DNA of 19,632 nt from JBLHLB01 sp047618505 (GTDB lineage Bacteria > Planctomycetota > UBA1135 > GCA-002686595): the NCBI GenBank assembly GCA_047618505.1, contig JBLHLB010000038.1:1-19632 (forward strand), written 5' to 3'. A program made the translations under genes and the position numbers. Position 1 is the stretch's first letter; each line of letters starts with the position of its first letter. The notes under the pieces are model-generated. The model had not been told where the DNA came from and searched no databases. It saw nothing but the letters and a program-made list of their open reading frames with translations. Shown piece by piece: positions 14,763 through 19,632 of this stretch.

Positions 14763-16103
14763 ATGGAGACCATGACTCCCACGCAACCCTCGGGCCAGCG
14801 CAAGATGCACCTCGAGCCGGACGTGCCCCTTTGCCAGACGGACCTTCCGCTCGACTGGTACCAAGAGGAATTCAAACCCTATGCCGAGGAGTACCTAGCC
14901 CTCCCGGACCGCAAGCCAGAAACGATCTTCCGCTGGTTGGACCGCTATGTCCTGCCGGCCCAGGATCACTTTGGCGATGCCTTGATTCTCCTGGCCCACT
15001 ACTACATGGGTGGCGAGATCGTGAAGTTGGTGGAACGCTACGGCGGTGATGTAGCCGACAGCTATGCCCTTGCCCTCCAGGCGCGCAATCACCCTGAGAA
15101 AAAGGTCATCGTCGAATCGGCGGTGCACTTCATGGCCGAGTCCATCGCCGTCCTTGCCGGCGATGATCAAGAGGTTTGGATCACGAATCCCAAGGCCGGC
15201 TGCACGATGGAAATGTTGGCCAAAGACTGGATGGTCGAACCGGTCGTAGCGCAGCTCGAGGAGCGCTATGGCGACGACCTACTGGTGATCTCCTACATGA
15301 ACACTTCGGGTCGCCTGAAGGCCATTGCCGGTCGCACTGGCGGTGCGGTTTGCACAAGCTCAAACGCCCATCTCGTGGTCGAGTGGGCACGCACCAAGGG
15401 CAAGCGCATTCTCTTCGTGCCGGACCAGCACCTGGGGCGCAACACGGCCCACACCTTGGGCATGGATCTGAAGAAGCTCGTAACACTTCCGAATCCGAGC
15501 CGCGGCGCGATCCAGTTGGACGACAATGTTTGCGAAGGTGGCCTCGACGCCCTCGATGCCGCCGAGATGATCCTCTGGGGATCTCACTGTGGCGTCCATA
15601 CGATCTTCACGCCGGAGATGGTGCAGCACTGGCAGGGCGCTGGCTATCGCGTCTTGATCCACCCCGAGTCCCCCCTCGAAGCGGTCAAACAAGCCGACGG
15701 ATCGGGCAGCACTAGCTATCTCTGGAAGGCGGTCGAAAACGCGCGCCGCGGTGACAAGATTGCCATAGGTACCGAGGGGCATTTTGTGCTCAACGCGAAG
15801 CGCGAAGGGGCCGCCAAGGGTGTCGAGATCGTGCACCTGGCGGACATCCCCGGCTCTGCACAGGCCGGCTGTGGCTGTGCCACCATGAGTCGCAATGATC
15901 CGCCCCACTTGGCGGGCATGCTGGATCTGCTACGCAAGGGCCAAGCGCCGGACATCAATCGCGTCCTAGCGGGCGATGTCGTCAGCGAATCAACCATGCG
16001 CCGAGACCGTCTCAGCGAAGCGGAACGCGCCACCCTGATCGGCCACGCGAAGCTCTCCCTGGAGCGCATGATAGACGTAGTCGAGACGGCGAAGCAGTCC
16101 TAG
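14763..16103 (+). CDS. nadA: Quinolinate synthase NadA
   Basis: Cytoplasmic 4Fe-4S enzyme that condenses iminoaspartate with dihydroxyacetone phosphate to quinolinate for NAD synthesis. The three-fold NadA pattern is visible: LLAHYYMGGEI and GDVADSYALALQA, then VHFMAESIAVLAG, AGCTMEMLA (C147), CTSSNA (197-202), GSHCGVHTIFTPE (C276), HPESPLEAV (300-308), IGTEGHFVLN, and GCGCATM (C370, C372). The three cluster ligands are most likely C147, C276 and C370 or C372. The protein has 446 aa, longer than the 300-350 aa of E. coli or archaeal NadA, mainly through about 60 extra N-terminal residues. The start could be ATG 14763 or ATG 14772, the latter preceded closely by GGAG. It follows pruA after 11 bases. 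No nadB or nadC is in the window, so iminoaspartate must come from elsewhere. Confidence 0.93.
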   Translation: METMTPTQPSGQRKMHLEPDVPLCQTDLPLDWYQEEFKPYAEEYLALPDRKPETIFRWLDRYVLPAQDHFGDALILLAHYYMGGEIVKLVERYGGDVADSYALALQARNHPEKKVIVESAVHFMAESIAVLAGDDQEVWITNPKAGCTMEMLAKDWMVEPVVAQLEERYGDDLLVISYMNTSGRLKAIAGRTGGAVCTSSNAHLVVEWARTKGKRILFVPDQHLGRNTAHTLGMDLKKLVTLPNPSRGAIQLDDNVCEGGLDALDAAEMILWGSHCGVHTIFTPEMVQHWQGAGYRVLIHPESPLEAVKQADGSGSTSYLWKAVENARRGDKIAIGTEGHFVLNAKREGAAKGVEIVHLADIPGSAQAGCGCATMSRNDPPHLAGMLDLLRKGQAPDINRVLAGDVVSESTMRRDRLSEAERATLIGHAKLSLERMIDVVETAKQS

Positions 16104-16270
16104 CAGCCAGCGCGATCCCCCACTACATCGCGGCAAGTCCTATCCATCTGGACTCGCATCGTCCGAAGCATCCCATCGTCCCAAGGGCCCCAGACGCCTC
16201 GCATCAAGGTGCCAGCCCGGGTTGAGATGGCAAGCGGCTCAGTCCCTGGGCTCGCCCAAACCCCTTGATC

Positions 16271-16531
16271 TCAGTCTCCGTCCAGGGGCGCCATAGCCGC
16301 GAGAGAGGGACGTTCGGACTCCTCTTGGGGGGTATAGACGTCGACCACATCGGCGTCGAGAGTGTGGAGCTGGCGCGCAAAGGCTGCCGCGGTCTCCAAG
16401 GAAATGCCTAGGCGGGCTCCACCGAGGGAACCCTCAAGTGCCGTGCGGCGCTTGACGGCCTCGTGCTGAAGCATGATCCCGCCGATCACAAGACCGGCAA
16501 AGAGAAACACGGGAAAGAGAGTTTTACGCAT
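16271..16531 (-). CDS. Small single-pass membrane protein, function unknown
   Basis: An 86-aa protein I do not recognise. It begins MRKTLFPVFLFAGLVIGGIML, a basic start and one hydrophobic segment (about residues 5-21). An Arg/Glu-containing, partly helical and then acidic region follows. This fits an N-terminally anchored or exported protein. A real gene is supported by AAGGA five bases before the ATG, one of the few clear Shine-Dalgarno sites in the window, and by the coherent membrane-anchor plan. It points towards nadA, with about 167 bases between the stop codons and no strong terminator. Several overlapping frames are open, so some doubt remains. Confidence 0.6.
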   Translation of the reverse strand: MRKTLFPVFLFAGLVIGGIMLQHEAVKRRTALEGSLGGARLGISLETAAAFARQLHTLDADVVDVYTPQEESERPSLAAMAPLDGD

Positions 16532-16921
16532 CGCAGTCCTTGGGCAAGTTTCGTGGCGACTTCATGGATCAGCTCGGAAAGAGATTCCGAACCGAGCCCA
16601 CGGGCATCCGAGGGACGCCCGCAAGGTGGGAAGAGTCGCGTTCAGGCCCCTCGAGAGCTGCACTGCAGCTTTGTCCTTCCGTGGAGCCGGGGTTTCCCCC
16701 ATTGAACTAGTATCCCAGTTGCCGGGGTGGGGCGACTTGTTCCGCTACTTCCCGCAGTACTAAGCGGGGAAACTGTCCGGATTGAATAACTCTCCTCATC
16801 GACCACCGCACCGGTCCGTCTGTTCTCCGGACGGCACTCCACATCAATTCAAGTGCGGAGGGAAAAAAGCTCCCGCTCTCATCCCCCCGCAGATGTCCCA
16901 AGAGAGATCCCCATGGGCCCC
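16532..16921. other. Intergenic region between RmlC-like gene and small membrane protein gene
   Basis: No gene with recognisable features is seen here. A T6 run after GGGAGC on the minus strand (about 16862-16875), some 45 bases past the stop of the RmlC-like gene, could be part of a weak terminator, but its stem is only about 3 bp. Upstream of the small membrane protein, its AAGGA ribosome site is the only clear signal. Confidence 0.4.
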
Positions 16922-17461
16922 CTAGGCTCGTTCCACTTCCCAAACATCCGCACCGAACTGATCCCATTCCAGACGACCTTCGTCACAGTCGTCGCCCATT
17001 GAAAACTGCACATCAACGAAGTAGATGATGACTGACTGGGAGGCAGGCCGCAGGTTGCGCGCGCCATGGGCCACTCCAGGGGGAATGCGAACGAGTCGGG
17101 AATTGCCATCCCCTAGGACAATGCGTTGCACCAGGCCCTCGGTCGGTGAGTCCTTACGCATGTCCCCCAGTACTAGAAGCATCTTGTCCGAGGGCGGTAC
17201 AAACCAAACGTCGGTTTGGCGCTTGTGAAGATGAAAGGCCTTGATCGCCAGCGGCTCCATCACCGAATAGTTCATTTGGCGCGCTTCAAAGCCTTCTAGC
17301 CCCTCAAGAAAGCCACCATCGAGGCGCCCAAGCTCCGTCATCGAACCACCATCATCGTTGAACCGCCGCAGCTCGTGGATCTGAACCCCTTCGATCGTTG
17401 TTTTCTTCGAGTAGTCCTGGACCGAGTATTCTTGCAGGGCTTCGTTATTTAGGTTTGTCAT
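16922..17461 (-). CDS. RmlC-like cupin (dTDP-4-dehydrorhamnose 3,5-epimerase family)
   Basis: Predicted cytoplasmic cupin of 179 aa with the ordered motifs of dTDP-sugar 3,5-epimerases: RQMNYSVMEPLAIKAFHLHK (H77 aligning with the catalytic His of RGLHFQ), DMRKDSPTEG (matching VDLR.SPT.G), RIPPGVAHGARNL (H132), and LEWDQFGADVW (matching IxWxDPxLxIxW). In rhamnose synthesis such enzymes epimerise C3 and C5 of the 4-keto sugar. KAFHLHK and VWFVPPSDK depart from the canonical pocket, so the substrate may be different. No rmlA, rmlB or rmlD is nearby. ATG 17461 is preferred; an in-frame ATG at 17485 would add eight residues of uncertain value. Neither has a Shine-Dalgarno site. The hypothetical gene at 17593 is upstream on the same strand, 131 bases away. 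Confidence 0.75.
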   Translation of the reverse strand: MTNLNNEALQEYSVQDYSKKTTIEGVQIHELRRFNDDGGSMTELGRLDGGFLEGLEGFEARQMNYSVMEPLAIKAFHLHKRQTDVWFVPPSDKMLLVLGDMRKDSPTEGLVQRIVLGDGNSRLVRIPPGVAHGARNLRPASQSVIIYFVDVQFSMGDDCDEGRLEWDQFGADVWEVERA

Positions 17462-17592
17462 GGGAACGCTGCAAGCACGAGGCATGCCAGGGATGTAATG
17501 GGACGTGTTGCGGGGCTTGGGAGCCTAAAGGATCGACTCTCTAGGCGCTTCGGATAAGCCTGCCCTTTGGACAAGCCTGGTGAATCTCGAAT

Positions 17593-18408
17593 TCAATTAT
17601 TGATGCGATAGGAGCGGATGGGATCACCGACGATAGCAGAGAGCCGGGCAGGTCGCTGAGCCTTGAGAGTCAGCCCGCGCTCCTCGAAGGCAATGCGCAG
17701 GAGCTCGATTTCCTCATCCGATGTGGTTAGCACGCCGGGGGCGTCCACACGTGAGACGAACTTGCGCAGGAGGTCTCGGGCCTGCTTTCTCTCCGCATGC
17801 AAGTTGCCCTTACCCGTGGGCGTCTTTTCGTCCTCAACGGGCTCCTTGCCCTTGCGGGGCAGGAGGTCATAGAGCTCGTCATGGAGTGCCGGGAAAGCCT
17901 GGGGGTCCGTCAGCACACTTGCGATCCACAGGTGGTCAAATCGCAGCTTGTCGACGGCGTGGGTATCAATCGCGAGCCGCGGCAGGCGGGCCGTCGTTCC
18001 CCAGGCACCCTCCTTCTCCAGCTGCTTCTCCACGCGGCCGAGGGCCGCATTGATCAAGGTCACCTCTGGCCCTGGCAAATTCACCAGGCGAACCTGGCGG
18101 CCGAGAATCAGGCACTCGCAGAGGGCGGGCACTAACTCCGCCACGGCCGCCCCGACGTAGAGGCTAGCGCCCGGGGCTGTGGTCCCCTCTGCCGGGGCCT
18201 CCATCTCCTCGAGGGCAGCCGCCAGATCTGCGGTAATCTTGAGGGCTGCCTCACGCATGGCATCCACTTGGGCAGGGGCAAAGAAGTCCTCTCCGCCCTC
18301 GTGGCAATAGAGCTTTCCGAGCTCTCCCCAGGGGAGCTCCTCCTCCAGCAGGGTCACGCAGGCCGCGAAGAGAGCAGGGGGATCGAGGGGCATTCCGGTG
18401 GGCTTCAT
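17593..18408 (-). CDS. Unrecognised protein, possible degenerate Rossmann/SAM-methyltransferase core
   Basis: I do not recognise this 271-aa protein. Its middle third reads like a class I methyltransferase core: GASLYVGAAVAELVPAL resembles motif I (hydrophobic strand followed by a Gly-containing turn), RQVRLVNLPGPEVTLINAAL resembles the second strand and helix, and KLRFDHLWIASVLTDPQAF resembles motif IV with the helix after it. The Gly-rich loop is weak (VGAAVAE in place of GxGxG), so it may bind a nucleotide poorly or be structural. A charged Lys/Glu-rich linker follows, and the C-terminal ILLRIAFEERGLTL-type helix is predicted cytoplasmic. Coding-like composition and a long uninterrupted frame support a real gene. 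ATG 18408 is preferred over 18456 because the latter overlaps the divergent gene. It diverges from the deoxyhypusine-synthase-like gene with about 115 bases between starts. Confidence 0.6.
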   Translation of the reverse strand: MKPTGMPLDPPALFAACVTLLEEELPWGELGKLYCHEGGEDFFAPAQVDAMREAALKITADLAAALEEMEAPAEGTTAPGASLYVGAAVAELVPALCECLILGRQVRLVNLPGPEVTLINAALGRVEKQLEKEGAWGTTARLPRLAIDTHAVDKLRFDHLWIASVLTDPQAFPALHDELYDLLPRKGKEPVEDEKTPTGKGNLHAERKQARDLLRKFVSRVDAPGVLTTSDEEIELLRIAFEERGLTLKAQRPARLSAIVGDPIRSYRINN

Positions 18409-18523
18409 GGGGAGGAGTTTACGTTGCGGCGTGCCCACGGCTACCCTTCCTCCCATGACACCGACACGACAGGATCAACGGTCCGCCTGCCCCGGCAGCG
18501 GAGGAGCCCACGGGGGCGGAGAA

Positions 18524-19632
18524 ATGGACGAGCTAGTGACCCGCCCGGTCACGGAACTTGAGGGCCTGGACCAGCTCCTCGACGGGGCCTTCCCAGCCTT
18601 CGGGGGGGCATTCCTGCGCCGCGTCTGGCAGCTCCTGGACGAGGCCGTAGGTCGCGGTGTGCCACTTTCCCTCGCCGTCTCGGGACCTGTGACTCTTTCT
18701 GGCCAGGCCCAGACCTGGCTCAATCCCCTCTTGGATAGCGGCTGGTTTTGTCTGGTCTCGACCACGGACGCGGTTTGCTACCACGACGGTCACCGCGCTC
18801 TGGACGGAGCCAGTGAACACCCCTTCTTTCACGTGGACATCTGGGGCAACGATGCGGATCTACGTGAAGAGAACACAATCCGAGTGACGGATGTGGGCTT
18901 CAGCGAGGATGTCTTGCTTGAACAAGATCGCTACCTGCGCACCTTACTGAAGAGGCCGGAGTTCCAGCGCAAGATGAGCGGGACGGAGTTCCGTTACCTC
19001 CTTGGTCAGCACTACCAGGCACTTGAGAAGCGCAACGAAGTGAACGAGGGTCTCCTGGCCCTGTGCCACCGCAAAGCTCTGCCTATCTTCGTCGGCGCAC
19101 CGGCAGACGGATCTGTGTTCTTAAACTCCATGTACCTCTGGAGTCTGCGTGAGTGCTTCGGGAACGAGCACGCCTTCGAATTGGACATGCACCGCGAAGT
19201 CTTCGAGAGCTGCGCCTTCCACCGCTGGGGTGTACGCGAAAACGAGGTCGGCTCCCTCGGAACGCTCGTGCTTGGCGGTGGAGTTCCAAAGAACTTCAAC
19301 CTGCAGCCCGAACCGGCATTGAGCCAAATCCTTGGGCTCGAAGACGTCCCCGGATATCTCTATGACATCCAAATCACGACCGCACCGATTACCGATGGGT
19401 CACTCAGCTCCTGCCCTCCCGCGGAGGCCGTAACCTGGGGGAAAGTCGACAAGGACAACTATAAGTCGACCTGCGTCTCGATGAACGCGGACTACACAAC
19501 GGTCATGCCGTTCATTGCCAAGGCGTTGCTAGAGAAGCGCGCGCGCTTCGAGCGTTGGCGTGAACGCATGGGTGACGAAGCCCTCTTTAGCAAACACCCG
19601 GAGGCCCGCGGCTACCTGCGCCCCACCGAGGG
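18524..19632 (+). CDS. Deoxyhypusine synthase-like protein, C-terminus beyond window
   Basis: Cytoplasmic NAD-dependent aminobutyl-transferase family protein, 369 residues visible. Family marks in order are NTIRVTDVGF (matching RIGNLLVPN), PIFVGAPADGSVFLNS (matching PVFSPALTDGS), TLVLGGGVPKNFNL (matching ILGGGVVKHH), and AEAVTWGKV with K307 aligning with the catalytic Lys that forms the enzyme-substrate imine in human DHS. The His of the human KHH motif is Asn here (N257). Bacteria lack eIF5A, so the true substrate is not that protein. Some bacterial relatives make homospermidine or act in polyamine synthesis. ATG 18524 is chosen for GGCGGAG just upstream and the onset of homology. ATG 18455 is in frame and would add 23 Gly-rich residues. 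It diverges from the unrecognised gene at 18408. Little of the C-terminus can be missing. Confidence 0.85.
   Translation, partial: MDELVTRPVTELEGLDQLLDGAFPAFGGAFLRRVWQLLDEAVGRGVPLSLAVSGPVTLSGQAQTWLNPLLDSGWFCLVSTTDAVCYHDGHRALDGASEHPFFHVDIWGNDADLREENTIRVTDVGFSEDVLLEQDRYLRTLLKRPEFQRKMSGTEFRYLLGQHYQALEKRNEVNEGLLALCHRKALPIFVGAPADGSVFLNSMYLWSLRECFGNEHAFELDMHREVFESCAFHRWGVRENEVGSLGTLVLGGGVPKNFNLQPEPALSQILGLEDVPGYLYDIQITTAPITDGSLSSCPPAEAVTWGKVDKDNYKSTCVSMNADYTTVMPFIAKALLEKRARFERWRERMGDEALFSKHPEARGYLRPTE

Noticed and set aside
16463..16763. Plus-strand ORFs over the small membrane protein and downstream gap
   Set aside because: No start signal or motif. The minus-strand ORF has AAGGA at the right distance and a membrane anchor.
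18455..18523. Upstream ATG 18455 as start of the DHS-like gene
   Set aside because: It overlaps the alternative start of the divergent gene and adds only Gly-rich sequence, and ATG 18524 has a ribosome site and sits at the onset of homology.

Overview
The window is GC-rich chromosomal DNA from a bacterium. Gene content suggests a deep-branching member of Planctomycetota. The grounds are two Gly/Asp/Thr-rich secreted proteins of a kind I associate with that phylum, a bacterial deoxyhypusine-synthase-like protein, a long NadA, and few Shine-Dalgarno sites. This is inference from recalled families, not a database result. Stop codons of intact genes are TGA, TAA and TAG, so the standard code applies.

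Layout. 1-619 (-): 5' part of a family 2 glycosyltransferase that runs off the left edge, with a G7 run just upstream. 1234-3958 (+): two paralogous secreted proteins, each followed by a nearly identical strong hairpin terminator (2461-2496 and 4001-4042) whose single stem difference is compensated. 4084-5595 (-): miaB, tRNA methylthiotransferase. 5735-7513 (+): monovalent cation/proton antiporter fused to a PTS EIIA domain. It carries Asn-Asn where the acidic ion-binding residue is expected, and a G8 run lies in its first codons. 7535-8023 (-): a COG0720 pterin enzyme with the ExxHGH signature of PTPS-III (folate pathway). 8140-9149 (-): a decayed type II secretion pair, a gspF 3' remnant overlapping a broken gspG-like pilin gene. 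9223-9756 (+): an intact pseudopilin in the opposite direction.

9866-10792 (+): an amidohydrolase, convergent with an eboA-eboB pair (12721-10852, -). These are the two hallmark genes of the ebo cluster, here without the other ebo genes in view. 13120-16103 (+): pruA and nadA, closely spaced and probably co-transcribed. 16271-18408 (-): a small membrane protein, an RmlC-like cupin, and an unrecognised protein with a possible degenerate methyltransferase core. 18524-19632 (+): a deoxyhypusine-synthase-like protein cut off by the right edge.

Most genes are housekeeping or stand alone. The coherent functional units are the two-gene ebo unit with its convergent hydrolase, the pruA-nadA unit, the twin secreted-protein/terminator modules, and the secretion-pilin region, where one locus has decayed beside an intact inverted pilin gene. 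No CRISPR array, tRNA, rRNA, transposase or integrase was seen.
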